Positions 1-7,751 of a stretch of DNA of 64,000 nucleotides are shown here, one piece after another. Location of the stretch: positions 62,001 through 126,000 of the forward strand of contig JABBOH010000003.1 of assembly GCA_019351895.1 (NCBI GenBank), given 5' to 3'. Made by a program: the position numbers and the translations under genes. Source of the stretch: Pseudomonadota bacterium. GTDB lineage: Bacteria > Pseudomonadota > Alphaproteobacteria > Acetobacterales > Acetobacteraceae. How positions within the stretch are numbered: position 1 is the first letter of the stretch; each line of letters starts with the position of its first letter. The notes beneath the pieces were generated by a model that did no database searches, was not told the DNA's origin, and was given only the letters and a program-made list of their open reading frames with translations.

Positions 1-109
1 TGCTTTGCGGGAGCAAATGTCGCTATTATGGCGTGCCTTGCCAATAGGTTGCGGACACTCAGTTCAAACTTGCGACGCGAAAGGGTTCACGTTCGCGGGA
101 TCTTCACCT

Positions 110-766
110 CTAACGCTCGATGAGGCGCAGGAGATCGGAGCGCGACAAGGTCGTGCCGGTCGAAAGTTCCCAAAAAGGCTGGCTCCATACAAGATAGCGC
201 GAGAAACTCTCCTGCCAGTCAATGGTCTGCCCAGGCACAACCTTGGCTATCGGCAAACCTCCTGACGAGTCCACCTCGTTGATGAGTCCCGTATCGATCT
301 CGCAGCTTGAACCGTTTTCGAACGTCTTCCTCGCCCTGAGGAGGAAGGCGTACCGCACGCGCAACCCATCCTGAAGTTGCGCGGTGCCGGTGGTCTCCGA
401 ACTGATGGCGAGGCAGCTGGACGTTACAGTGAACGCCGGAAGCCGAAAGCTCGTCGCCATCCTGTAGGCGTCCTGCGCCGCCGTCACCGCCTGGATGATC
501 TGGCTGACGGGCGTGTTGTATCGCGAGCCCCCGACGAGAAGGCTATTGGCGCCGCTCGACCATCGCATGGCGTTCAGCCAGGCCTGCCAGCCTGGATCCT
601 GGCTGACGAACAGCGCCACCTGCCCATGGTTATAGGCCGTGCGATCCTCCTCGGCCGAAGGTGGCGGGACGGGCGGCGGCTGAGCCGGCACCGGGGACCC
701 GGATGCGCAAGCCGCGAGCATCAACAGTCCCAGACAGCTGAAAAGCGCCGAGGCTCTTGCTTTCAT
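110..766 (-). CDS. Predicted lipoprotein, function unknown
   Basis: Envelope lipoprotein of about 218 residues with no family I recognise. The ATG at 766 is preferred to the in-frame ATG at 811 because GGGAG sits 5 nt upstream and the product then opens with a lipoprotein signal: a short basic start (MKAR), a hydrophobic run and the lipobox LAAC, followed by a Pro-rich linker. The mature part has two more Cys (in SSCLA and SSCEID) that could form a disulphide in the periplasm. It is divergent from another small lipoprotein gene at 976, with about 210 nt of shared upstream DNA. The lipoprotein call is firm; the function is unknown. Confidence 0.7.
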   Translation of the reverse strand: MKARASALFSCLGLLMLAACASGSPVPAQPPPVPPPSAEEDRTAYNHGQVALFVSQDPGWQAWLNAMRWSSGANSLLVGGSRYNTPVSQIIQAVTAAQDAYRMATSFRLPAFTVTSSCLAISSETTGTAQLQDGLRVRYAFLLRARKTFENGSSCEIDTGLINEVDSSGGLPIAKVVPGQTIDWQESFSRYLVWSQPFWELSTGTTLSRSDLLRLIER

Positions 767-975
767 AGCGTCTCCCGTCATGAGCCCCCCGCACGCAAAG
801 GGCCGGCGCAAGCGTCCAAGATGACATCCTTACGACACCACTTCATTCGCGCCCGGCGCAGAAACCTTGCCGAACCGGCGCGTTGGCCATGCACGCTCGG
901 TACGGTACCGGAAAGACAGCGTGACAGGCAGCGGAGCAACGGTAATACTTTGCCGCTGCGACGAGGAGAAACGGT

Positions 976-1233
976 ATGCTCACGATCAGGCTCGGGTTGC
1001 TCGTGGGCGTGGTGGCACTGTCCGGTTGCACAGGGATCTCCGGGCCGCCCTCCAGAGTGCAAACAGCAAGTCCCAGCAACATCACCATTCTCACCGATCC
1101 GGCGCTTCGTAATCTTGGCGAGGTCCTGCAGGTCGCAAAGGCGCACTGCGCGCAATACGGCCGCAAGGCGGTGCAGCTTGGCATCGGCAAATTGCGCGGC
1201 GGGCAGGCGCCCGTCAGTTTCGCCTGCCGATAG
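976..1233 (+). CDS. Small predicted lipoprotein, function unknown
   Basis: An 85-residue protein with a lipoprotein signal: MLTIR, a hydrophobic stretch and the lipobox LSGC with Cys at about residue 18. The mature part is about 65 residues and ends in a Cys-Arg. Two further Cys (in AHCAQ and FACR) could form a disulphide. A good ribosome binding site (GAGGAGA) lies about 6 nt before the ATG. No family is recognised. It is divergent from the lipoprotein gene at 110-766, and its stop is about 90 nt before the livG-like gene, so cotranscription with the importer is possible but unproven. Confidence 0.65.
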   Translation: MLTIRLGLLVGVVALSGCTGISGPPSRVQTASPSNITILTDPALRNLGEVLQVAKAHCAQYGRKAVQLGIGKLRGGQAPVSFACR

Positions 1234-1251
1234 CGCGGAGAACAGGCACCG

Positions 1252-1270
1252 GCGACCATTGCACGGTCGC
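1252..1270 (+). terminator. Possible weak hairpin before livG
   Basis: GCGACC (1252-1257) and GGTCGC (1265-1270) form a 6-bp stem with a 7-nt loop, 19 nt after the stop of the small lipoprotein gene. No T-run follows, so it may be a weak terminator or simply chance. Confidence 0.25.
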
Positions 1271-1320
1271 GCAATCTATGCGAGCGTTCAGGCAATTACC
1301 GGCGTCCTGGGAAAAAAAGT

Positions 1321-2073
1321 TTGAGCACCATCATCCTGGAGACATCCGGGTTATCCAAAGCCTTCAGCGGCTTCACGGCCGTCGACCGGGTGGACCTCAG
1401 GATCGAGACCGGGACGATCCACGCGTTGATCGGTCCAAACGGCGCAGGGAAAACCACCTGCTTCAATCTCCTGACCAAGTTCCTGCAACCGAGCGCCGGC
1501 CGCATCCTCTTTCAGGGGGAAGACATTACGCGTCTCAAGCCAGCCGATGTCGCGCGTCGCGGCATGGTCCGCAGCTTTCAGATATCGGCGGTCTTCGGCC
1601 AGTTGAGCACGCTCGAGAATGTCCGCATCGCCCTGCAGCGCGACCGTGGCGGCAGCTTCGACTTCTGGCGCTCCAGCGATAGCCTCACCCGCTATGACGA
1701 CCGCGCCCGCGCCCTGCTGACGGATGTCGGCCTCGAAACCTTCGCGGACACTCCCGCCGCCGAACTTTCCTATGGCCGCAAGCGCGCACTCGAGATCGCC
1801 ACGACTCTGGCACTTGATCCGCCGCTCCTGCTGCTCGACGAACCGACTGCCGGGATGGCGGAGCCGGACGTGGCCCGCATCGTCACGCTCATCCGCCGCC
1901 TCCGCACGGGGCGCACAATTTTGATGGTGGAGCACAATCTTTCGGTCGTTTCGGGACTGTCGGACCGCATAACGGTCCTCACCCGTGGTCGCGTGCTGGC
2001 GGAGGGACCTTACGAGACCGTGTCCAAGGATCCTGCGGTCATCACTGCCTATCTCGGAACCGATCATGCTTGA
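1321..2073 (+). CDS. livG: Branched-chain amino acid type ABC transporter, ATP-binding protein (LivG family)
   Basis: Cytoplasmic ATPase of a HAAT-type importer, 250 residues, the usual LivG length. Walker A is GPNGAGKTT (residues 38-46), the signature is LSYGRKRALE, Walker B is LLLLDEPTAG, and the switch His follows in VEHNL. Translation appears to start at TTG (1321), since no in-frame ATG near the family's N-terminus exists; the upstream GGGAAAAAAA is a poor ribosome binding site. It overlaps the next gene by 8 nt (ATGCTTGA), implying translational coupling. It is first in a G-F-K-H-M order cluster. The substrate is unknown: this family carries amino acids, amides, urea and aromatic acids. 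Confidence 0.88.
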   Translation: MSTIILETSGLSKAFSGFTAVDRVDLRIETGTIHALIGPNGAGKTTCFNLLTKFLQPSAGRILFQGEDITRLKPADVARRGMVRSFQISAVFGQLSTLENVRIALQRDRGGSFDFWRSSDSLTRYDDRARALLTDVGLETFADTPAAELSYGRKRALEIATTLALDPPLLLLDEPTAGMAEPDVARIVTLIRRLRTGRTILMVEHNLSVVSGLSDRITVLTRGRVLAEGPYETVSKDPAVITAYLGTDHA

Positions 2074-2758
2074 GGTTGCGGGGCTGAATGCCTGGTACAG
2101 CGAGAGCCACGTGCTCCACGGGCTCGATTTCAATGTGCGCGAGGGCGAGGTCGTCACGCTTCTCGGCCGCAACGGCGCCGGCAAGACCACGACGCTCAAG
2201 TCGATCATGGGCCTCGTTCCCCGTCGCGAGGGGAGTATCCGCTTCCGTGGTCAGGAACTCATCCATGCCCGGCCCGATGAGGTCGGGCGGCGCGGGATCG
2301 GCTTCTGTCCTGAGGAGCGCGGCATCTTCGCTGGCCTGAACGTCACCGAGAACCTCATGCTGCCGCCGGTCGTCGGACCCGGCGGTCTGTCGGTCGCCGA
2401 AATCCACACGCTCTTTCCGAACCTCAAGGAGCGGGCGCGCAGTCCCGGCACGAAACTGTCAGGCGGCGAGCAGCAGATGCTCGCGATTGCGCGTATCCTG
2501 CGCACCGGCGCGCGGCTGCTTCTGCTCGACGAACCGACCGAGGGTCTCGCTCCCGTCATCGTCCAGCAGATCGGCCTGATGATCGCCGAGATCAAGCGCC
2601 GGGGCTTCACCGTGCTTCTGGTCGAACAGAACTTCCGGTTCGTGTCCCGCCTCGCCGACCGCCACTACGTCGTGGAGCACGGTCGGATAGTGGACATGAT
2701 ACCAAGCGGTGCACTTGAAGCGCGGATGGACGAACTGCACAAACGGCTCGGCGTATAG
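2066..2758 (+). CDS. livF: Branched-chain amino acid type ABC transporter, ATP-binding protein (LivF family)
   Basis: Second ATPase of the importer, 230 residues. The ATG at 2066 is chosen because it overlaps the livG stop by 8 nt and gives a normal LivF N-terminus (MLEVAGLNAWY); an earlier in-frame start would add 27 unrelated residues lying inside livG. Walker A is GRNGAGKTT (34-42), the signature is LSGGEQQML, Walker B is LLLLDEPTEG, and a VEQNF switch region follows as is usual for LivF. It pairs with the LivG-like subunit to power the LivH/LivM permeases encoded downstream. Confidence 0.9.
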   Translation: MLEVAGLNAWYSESHVLHGLDFNVREGEVVTLLGRNGAGKTTTLKSIMGLVPRREGSIRFRGQELIHARPDEVGRRGIGFCPEERGIFAGLNVTENLMLPPVVGPGGLSVAEIHTLFPNLKERARSPGTKLSGGEQQMLAIARILRTGARLLLLDEPTEGLAPVIVQQIGLMIAEIKRRGFTVLLVEQNFRFVSRLADRHYVVEHGRIVDMIPSGALEARMDELHKRLGV

Positions 2759-2811
2759 ACGGCGGTCCAAGCGTTGACCGACGCGAGCCAAACAAAAGGG
2801 AGACGGCCAGA

Positions 2812-4047
2812 ATGACGATCACACGACGCGCAACTATAGGCACGGCACTCGCAGCCACCACGGCGGTGGCATGGCCCGGCTTCAAAGCCAGGGCGGCAGG
2901 CAAGAAATCGCTCACCATCGGCGTCTGCAGCGACTTCTCCGGCGTCTACAGCGATATCGGCGGCAAGACCTCGGTCGCCTGCGTCCAACAGGCGATCGAG
3001 GATTTCGGCGCCTCGGCCAAGGGCTACGACATCAAGGTGATCCAGGGCGACCATCAGAACAAGCCGGATGTCGGCGCCGGCCTCGCGCGCCAGTGGTTCG
3101 ACAACGGCGTCGATATGCTCATCGACGTTCCAAATTCGGCCGTCGGCCTCGCGATCGCCAATGTCGCCGTCGCTAAGAACAAGACCTACATCAACTCCAA
3201 TTCGGCGACCTCCCTGCTGACGGGCAAGAAGTGCAACGCCGACACCATCCACTGGACCTACGACACCTACATGCTGTCGCATTCGACGGGCGGCGCCATG
3301 GTCGCCTCCGGCGGCAAGACGTGGTTCTTCATCACGGCGAACTACGCCTTCGGGCAGCTGCTGCGCGACCAGACCGCGGCGGTCGTCAGGGCCGCGGGCG
3401 GCAAGGTCCTGGGGGACGCGGCCTACCCCTTCCCGCAAACGACCGACTTCTCGTCGTTCCTGCTGCAGGCGCAATCTTCCGGCGCCCAGGTGCTCGGCCT
3501 CGCCAATGCCGGCAAGGACACGGTCAATTCCATCAAGCAGGCCCATCAGTTCGGCATCACCCAGAGCGGCATGAAGATCGCCGGGCTGCTGATCTACATC
3601 AACGACGTGCATGGCATGGGGCTGGAGATCGCACAGGGGCTGGTGCTGACGGAGAGCTTCTACTGGAACCTCAACGATCGCACCCGCGCCTTCACCAAGC
3701 GGGTGCTGCCGAAGACGCCGAACAACTACCCGTCGATGGCGCAGGCCGGCTGCTACAGCGGCACGCTGCACTTCCTCAAGGCGGTCGATGTCATCGGCGT
3801 GCCCGCCGCGAGCGACGGCGCCCAGGTTGTCACGCAGATGAAGAAGATGCCGACCGACGACGACGCCTTCGGCAAGTGCTACATCCGGGAGGACGGCCGC
3901 TTCATGTGCCCGTCCTTCCTGTTCCGGGTGAAGAAGCCGGGCGAAAGCTCGATCCCTTGGGACTACTACAACCTTCTGCATACGACGCCGGCGGAGCAGA
4001 CCTTCGCGCCACTGGCGACGGAAGGCTGTCCCTTGGTGAAGGCCTGA
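2812..4047 (+). CDS. ABC transporter periplasmic substrate-binding protein (LivK/Peripla_BP_6 type) with Tat-like signal
   Basis: Periplasmic ligand-binding subunit of the importer, 411 residues. The N-terminus has a twin-arginine style signal (TRRATIG, then a hydrophobic stretch and a cut site near AGK), which suggests export in folded form by Tat. The mature start KSLTIGVCSDFSG is typical of type I periplasmic binding proteins. A ribosome binding site (GGGAG) lies about 10 nt before the ATG. It sits between the ATPase and permease genes with short gaps, so it is surely part of one transport operon. The ligand cannot be read from the sequence. Confidence 0.88.
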   Translation: MTITRRATIGTALAATTAVAWPGFKARAAGKKSLTIGVCSDFSGVYSDIGGKTSVACVQQAIEDFGASAKGYDIKVIQGDHQNKPDVGAGLARQWFDNGVDMLIDVPNSAVGLAIANVAVAKNKTYINSNSATSLLTGKKCNADTIHWTYDTYMLSHSTGGAMVASGGKTWFFITANYAFGQLLRDQTAAVVRAAGGKVLGDAAYPFPQTTDFSSFLLQAQSSGAQVLGLANAGKDTVNSIKQAHQFGITQSGMKIAGLLIYINDVHGMGLEIAQGLVLTESFYWNLNDRTRAFTKRVLPKTPNNYPSMAQAGCYSGTLHFLKAVDVIGVPAASDGAQVVTQMKKMPTDDDAFGKCYIREDGRFMCPSFLFRVKKPGESSIPWDYYNLLHTTPAEQTFAPLATEGCPLVKA

Positions 4048-4053
4048 TCCATC

Positions 4054-4941
4054 ATGGTGATGATCTTCGGCAAGCCGTTGCCGCTTCTCTTCGGGCAGTT
4101 GCTGCTGGGGATCATCAACGGCTCCTTCTACGCGATGCTGTCCATGGGCCTCGCGATCATCTTCGGCTTGTTGCGCATCATCAACTTCGCCCATGGGGCG
4201 ATGTTCATGGTCGGCGCCTTTGTCACCTGGGCGCTGCTGACCTATCTCCACATCGGCTACTGGGGCGCGCTCATCTGCGCCCCGGTGATCGTCGGCATCT
4301 TCGGCATCGCCCTCGAGCGCCTGTTCATCCGGCGCATCTACAAGCTCGACATCCTCTACGGCCTGCTGCTGACCTTCGGCATCGCGCAGGTGCTGCAGGG
4401 CCTCGCCACCAACTACTTCGGCGTGTCGGGCGTGAGCTATGATCCGCCGGCGAGCCTCGCTCGCGTCGTCAACCTCGGCTTCATGTATCTGCCGGTCTAT
4501 CGCGGCTTCGTCGTCATCGCCGCCATCCTCATCTGCTTCTGCACCTGGTTCGTGATCGAGAAGACGCGGCTGGGCGCGCTGCTCCGCGCCGCGACGGAGA
4601 ACCCGTCCTTGGTGCAGGCTTTCGGCGTCAACGTGCCGCGCCTGATCGCGCTCACCTTCGGCGGCGGCGTGGCGCTCGCGGCCCTTGCCGGAGTACTCGC
4701 GGCCCCGCTCTACTCCGTCAATCCGGACATGGGGTCGGATCTCATCGACACCGTCTTCGCGGTCGTCGTCATCGGCGGCATGGGCTCGATCGGCGGCGCA
4801 GTGCTCACTGGCTTCGGGCTCGGCGTGATCGAGGGCTTCACCGACGTGTTCTATCCGCCCGGATCGGCCGTCGTCGTTTTCGTCGTCATGGCGATCGTTC
4901 TGCTGGCCCGGCCGGCGGGCCTCTTCGGCAAGACTGCCTGA
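4054..4941 (+). CDS. livH: Branched-chain amino acid type ABC transporter permease (LivH family)
   Basis: Inner-membrane permease, 295 residues, hydrophobic throughout with about eight predicted membrane segments. The stretch GLLRIINFAHGAMFM near residue 40 is the hallmark of LivH proteins, and VVVIGGMGSIGGAV near residue 230 is the conserved cytoplasmic loop that contacts the ATPase. It starts 6 nt after the binding-protein stop and shares its stop with the next start (TGATG at 4939-4943), which implies translational coupling to livM. Confidence 0.9.
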   Translation: MVMIFGKPLPLLFGQLLLGIINGSFYAMLSMGLAIIFGLLRIINFAHGAMFMVGAFVTWALLTYLHIGYWGALICAPVIVGIFGIALERLFIRRIYKLDILYGLLLTFGIAQVLQGLATNYFGVSGVSYDPPASLARVVNLGFMYLPVYRGFVVIAAILICFCTWFVIEKTRLGALLRAATENPSLVQAFGVNVPRLIALTFGGGVALAALAGVLAAPLYSVNPDMGSDLIDTVFAVVVIGGMGSIGGAVLTGFGLGVIEGFTDVFYPPGSAVVVFVVMAIVLLARPAGLFGKTA

Positions 4942-5876
4942 TGCTTGGTTTCTCCCGCACCCAGTCGGTCGCCCTCGCCGTTCTCGTCCTGGTGGTGATC
5001 GCCGCCCCGTTCCTGCTCTACCCGATCGTGGTCATGCAGGTGATGTGCTACGCGATCTTCGCGATGGGGACGAACCTGCTGATGGGGTCGGTCGGACTGC
5101 TCTCCCTCGGGCAGGCAGCGTATTTCGGCCTCGGCGGCTATGTCGCGGGCTATCTCGTGCAATCGGTCGGATTGACGCCGGAACTCGGCATCATTGCGGG
5201 CGGCGCTGCAGGCGCGCTGCTCGGCACAGGCTTCGGCTGGCTCGCCATCCGCCGCCAGGACATCTATTTCGCAATGGTCACGCTGGCACTGGCCCAGATC
5301 GTCTATTTCGCGGCGGTGCAGGCGACCGGCTTCACCGGCGGGGAGAACGGCATCCAGGGCATCGCGCGCGGCGACCTTTTCGGGCATCTCCCGCTCAAGA
5401 GCGACCACGCGATGTACGTCGTGGTGGCTGTCATCTTTCTTGCCGGCGTCGTCTTCGTCCATCGCATCGTCAACTCGCCTTTCGGGCAGGTCGTCAAAGC
5501 GGTTCGAGACAATGAACCGCGCATGATCTCCCTCGGCTACCGCACCGACGCCTACAAGGGCATGATCTTCGTCCTGGCCGCCCTGTTTGCTGGTGTGGCC
5601 GGCGCCACGAAGGCCATGGTCATGGGCATCGTCACGCTATCCGATGTGGGGGCGACCACCTCGGGCCTCGTCGTGCTGATGGTGCTGCTCGGCGGCATCG
5701 GCACGATCTTCGGGCCCATCGTCGGCGCCGCGATCGTCGTCGCGATGCAGTACTATCTGGCCCCGTTCGGCGCTTGGGTGATCGTGATCCAGGGCGCGAT
5801 CTTCATGGTCTGTGTGCTCGTCTTTCGCCGCGGAATCATCGGAGAGGTCGCCTTCCGCCTGCGAACTCCGCTCTGA
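4941..5876 (+). CDS. livM: Branched-chain amino acid type ABC transporter permease (LivM family)
   Basis: Second permease of the importer, 311 residues with about nine hydrophobic segments. Family motifs include NLLMGSVGLLSLGQAAYFGLG (residues about 35-55), the WLAIRRQDIYFAM segment, and the ATPase-coupling loop near LGGIGTIFGPIVGA. It overlaps livH in TGATG. It ends the five-gene operon and is followed at once by a long perfect hairpin. Confidence 0.9.
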   Translation: MLGFSRTQSVALAVLVLVVIAAPFLLYPIVVMQVMCYAIFAMGTNLLMGSVGLLSLGQAAYFGLGGYVAGYLVQSVGLTPELGIIAGGAAGALLGTGFGWLAIRRQDIYFAMVTLALAQIVYFAAVQATGFTGGENGIQGIARGDLFGHLPLKSDHAMYVVVAVIFLAGVVFVHRIVNSPFGQVVKAVRDNEPRMISLGYRTDAYKGMIFVLAALFAGVAGATKAMVMGIVTLSDVGATTSGLVVLMVLLGGIGTIFGPIVGAAIVVAMQYYLAPFGAWVIVIQGAIFMVCVLVFRRGIIGEVAFRLRTPL

Positions 5877-5879
5877 CGC

Positions 5880-5920
5880 CTGGAGCGGGCGAAGGCTGCG
5901 CTGCGCCTCGCCCGCTCCAG
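5880..5920. terminator. Hairpin at end of first importer operon
   Basis: Perfect 13-bp inverted repeat: CTGGAGCGGGCGA (5880-5892) and TCGCCCGCTCCAG (5908-5920) with a 15-nt loop, starting 4 nt after the livM stop. No T-run follows. It lies between converging genes, so it may serve both strands as a terminator or an mRNA 3-prime end stabiliser. Confidence 0.6.
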
Positions 5921-5934
5921 CGCTAGACGCCGCT

Positions 5935-6171
5935 TCAGCCGTTGGTCGGCGACTGCAGGTCGTGTTTGTGGTGCTTCCGGTACTCGTGCCGCTTGTACAT
6001 GCCCACGGCACATCCGCCTGCCGCGCCGAGGACCGCGTGGTGGTGCGCGAGGTGCCCGCCCACAGCACCCACGGCGCCGTATTTCAGGCAGCCGCCGGGC
6101 TCGGCGTGGGCCGCTGCCGCAAAACCGGTCGCCATCAATGCTGCCATCGCACTACGCACCAGAACTCTCAT
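5935..6171 (-). CDS. Small secreted Gly/Ala/His-rich protein
   Basis: A 78-residue exported protein of unknown function. Residues 1-23 form a Sec signal peptide ending AHA. The mature part has a glycine-zipper-like stretch (YGAVGAVGGHLAHHHAVLG) followed by GAAGGCAVG and a basic His/Lys tail. Two Cys flank the Gly-rich region. Short proteins of this build, with a GAVGG...H..HHHA..GA pattern, occur in alphaproteobacteria with no known role. The His cluster could bind metal, but that is only inference. It converges on livM with the 5880-5920 hairpin between them. Confidence 0.6.
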   Translation of the reverse strand: MRVLVRSAMAALMATGFAAAAHAEPGGCLKYGAVGAVGGHLAHHHAVLGAAGGCAVGMYKRHEYRKHHKHDLQSPTNG

Positions 6172-6268
6172 GTCTCTCTCATCTCACTGAATGCAAAGCG
6201 CGTGGGCGCGCCTCGTCGCGTGAGAGCGGAGATTGGGTCGCGGTCCGCGCTTTGCTAGCCTTTTCGTG

Positions 6269-6294
6269 AGCCGGAGCACTTTTTAGCTCTGGCT
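6269..6294. terminator. Possible hairpin after 2-hydroxyacid dehydrogenase gene
   Basis: AGCCGGAGC (6269-6277) pairs with GCTCTGGCT (6286-6294) with one G-T mismatch and an 8-nt T-rich loop. It lies 17 nt past the stop of the minus-strand dehydrogenase. No clear T-run follows on either strand. Confidence 0.3.
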
Positions 6295-6310
6295 GCCGCA
6301 CACCGCAGGG

Positions 6311-7276
6311 TCAGTCGGCAACGACCCGGATCGGCTTGCCGTCAAGAAAAGCCAGCGCGTTCTCCAAACTCTGTGGGTAGAACTCCGCCCAGGTTTGGGA
6401 GACGCCGTAGCCGATATGAGGCGTCAGCACCGTATTCGGCGCGTGCCGCAGCGGGTGGTCGGCTGGCAGCGGCTCCCGGTCGAAGACGTCAAGCGCCGCC
6501 ACGATGCGCCCCACCGTCACCGCTTCCACCAGGGCTTCTTCGTCCACAAGCGGCCCGCGGGATGTATTGATGAGGATCGCGCCGGGTTTCATGAGCGCGA
6601 TATCCTGGCGCCCGATGGTCCCGCGACTGCGATCCGACAGCACCAAATGCAGGCTCACCGCGTCCGACTGCTCCAGAAGCTCGGCCTTGCTCGCATAGCT
6701 TGCCCCGGCGGCCGAAGCCGACTCGACCGTCAGGTTCTGGCTCCAAGCCAGGACCTTCATTCCCAGCGCCAGTCCGAAGCGCGCCATGTGGCTGCCAAGC
6801 CGGCCGAGCCCGATGACGCCCAACGTCTTGCCGGCAAGCCCGACCCCAACCGGAACCCCGTCCTGAAAGCCCCCGCGCCTGATCGCGGCATCACCCGCCG
6901 GAATGCCACGCGCCGCCGCGATCAGCAGCCCGAGTGCCAATTCCGCCGTTGCCGCCGAGGCGCCCCCCGACGTGGTCGTGTTGCTGACCACGATCCCGCG
7001 GGCGTTGCACGCATCGAGATCGAGCGTGGCATTCAGTTTACCAGTGATGCCCAGCATGCGGAGCTTCGGCAACTTTGCGATGAGCGACGCCGGCAGCGCC
7101 GTCCGCTCCCGCATGGACAGGATGATGTCGAACTCAGCCAAGGCCGTCGCCGCCGCGTCCTCATCGGCAAAGGCCTCGCTGAAGAAAACGACCTCGGCGC
7201 GCGTCTCGAGCGTAGCCCAGTTCGCGCTGGCGCGTGCAACGCCTTGCCAATCATCCAACACTGCGACTTTGCTCAC
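6311..7276 (-). CDS. D-2-hydroxyacid dehydrogenase family protein (NAD(P)-dependent)
   Basis: Cytoplasmic NAD(P)-dependent oxidoreductase that would interconvert a 2-hydroxyacid and a 2-oxoacid, 321 residues, normal for the family. The dinucleotide fold motif GLGRLG is at residues 156-161. The catalytic set is present: Arg240 (TSRGPLVDE), Glu268 (REPL) and His287 (TPHIGY). Fold and catalytic residues make the family certain, but the substrate (glyoxylate, hydroxypyruvate, phosphoglycerate or other) cannot be told. It lies 31 nt downstream of an ArsR-type regulator on the same strand and is probably cotranscribed with it. Confidence 0.88.
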   Translation of the reverse strand: MSKVAVLDDWQGVARASANWATLETRAEVVFFSEAFADEDAAATALAEFDIILSMRERTALPASLIAKLPKLRMLGITGKLNATLDLDACNARGIVVSNTTTSGGASAATAELALGLLIAAARGIPAGDAAIRRGGFQDGVPVGVGLAGKTLGVIGLGRLGSHMARFGLALGMKVLAWSQNLTVESASAAGASYASKAELLEQSDAVSLHLVLSDRSRGTIGRQDIALMKPGAILINTSRGPLVDEEALVEAVTVGRIVAALDVFDREPLPADHPLRHAPNTVLTPHIGYGVSQTWAEFYPQSLENALAFLDGKPIRVVAD

Positions 7277-7307
7277 GATGGCTCCTCTGCAAGGGCTCCA
7301 CGCATTC

Positions 7308-7619
7308 TCAGGCGACCGGCGCCAGACGCAGCACGGTGTCGAGCAGCCCTGGGAAACGCTCCCCTAGATCCTGACGCAGCGACACGAGGCAGCGGGTGCC
7401 CTCCTTGCGGTGCGTGATCAGCCCCGCATTGCGGAGCACCTTCATGTGGTGGCTGAGCGTCGACGGAGCCACACTGACCATAAAGCCGCTCCAGGCGCTC
7501 TCCTGCCCGGGAACCAGTGCCTGCAGGATCGAGAGCCGAACCGGGTCGCTCAGCGCGTGCAGCACCTCTGGCAGAGTGACCTCGGAAACGTCGGGATGCG
7601 GGTAGGGCTCTTGCGTCAT
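7308..7619 (-). CDS. ArsR-family winged-helix transcriptional regulator
   Basis: A 103-residue repressor. The core LPEVLHALSDPVRLSILQAL, then STLSHHMKVLRNAGLI (recognition helix and following turn) and a wing RKEGTRCLVSL, is typical of ArsR/SmtB proteins. No metal-binding CxC pair is visible, so the signal is probably an organic molecule or redox state. The ATG at 7619 is chosen over a far-upstream start inside the divergent gene, and AAGAAGG lies 8 nt before it. It faces the Old Yellow Enzyme gene, with a dyad between them, and precedes the dehydrogenase. It likely represses both units. Confidence 0.85.
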   Translation of the reverse strand: MTQEPYPHPDVSEVTLPEVLHALSDPVRLSILQALVPGQESAWSGFMVSVAPSTLSHHMKVLRNAGLITHRKEGTRCLVSLRQDLGERFPGLLDTVLRLAPVA

Positions 7620-7633
7620 CAGTGAGCCTTCTT

Positions 7634-7653
7634 TATTCGATGTTCGACGAATA
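7634..7653. promoter_or_regulatory. Candidate ArsR operator
   Basis: Inverted repeat TATTCG-N8-CGAATA in the region between the divergent ArsR and Old Yellow Enzyme genes, 15 nt upstream of the arsR-type start codon. Size, symmetry and place fit an autoregulatory site for the adjacent ArsR-family protein. Binding is inferred. Confidence 0.55.
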
Positions 7654-7751
7654 TCAAACAATGGCGTGGCCGTCTCGTGCTGCTTTCGGCCGGCGCAGCG
7701 GCATGGCCGCCCCGTCCGGCGCGGCTCGCCCTGAAAAAGGATATGCCATCG

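Noticed and set aside
2665-4251. Long open frame (528 codons) on the minus strand opposite the substrate-binding protein gene
   Set aside because: It is antisense to a clear periplasmic binding protein and permease, is rich in Arg, His and Asp with no family features, and arises from GC-rich codon bias.
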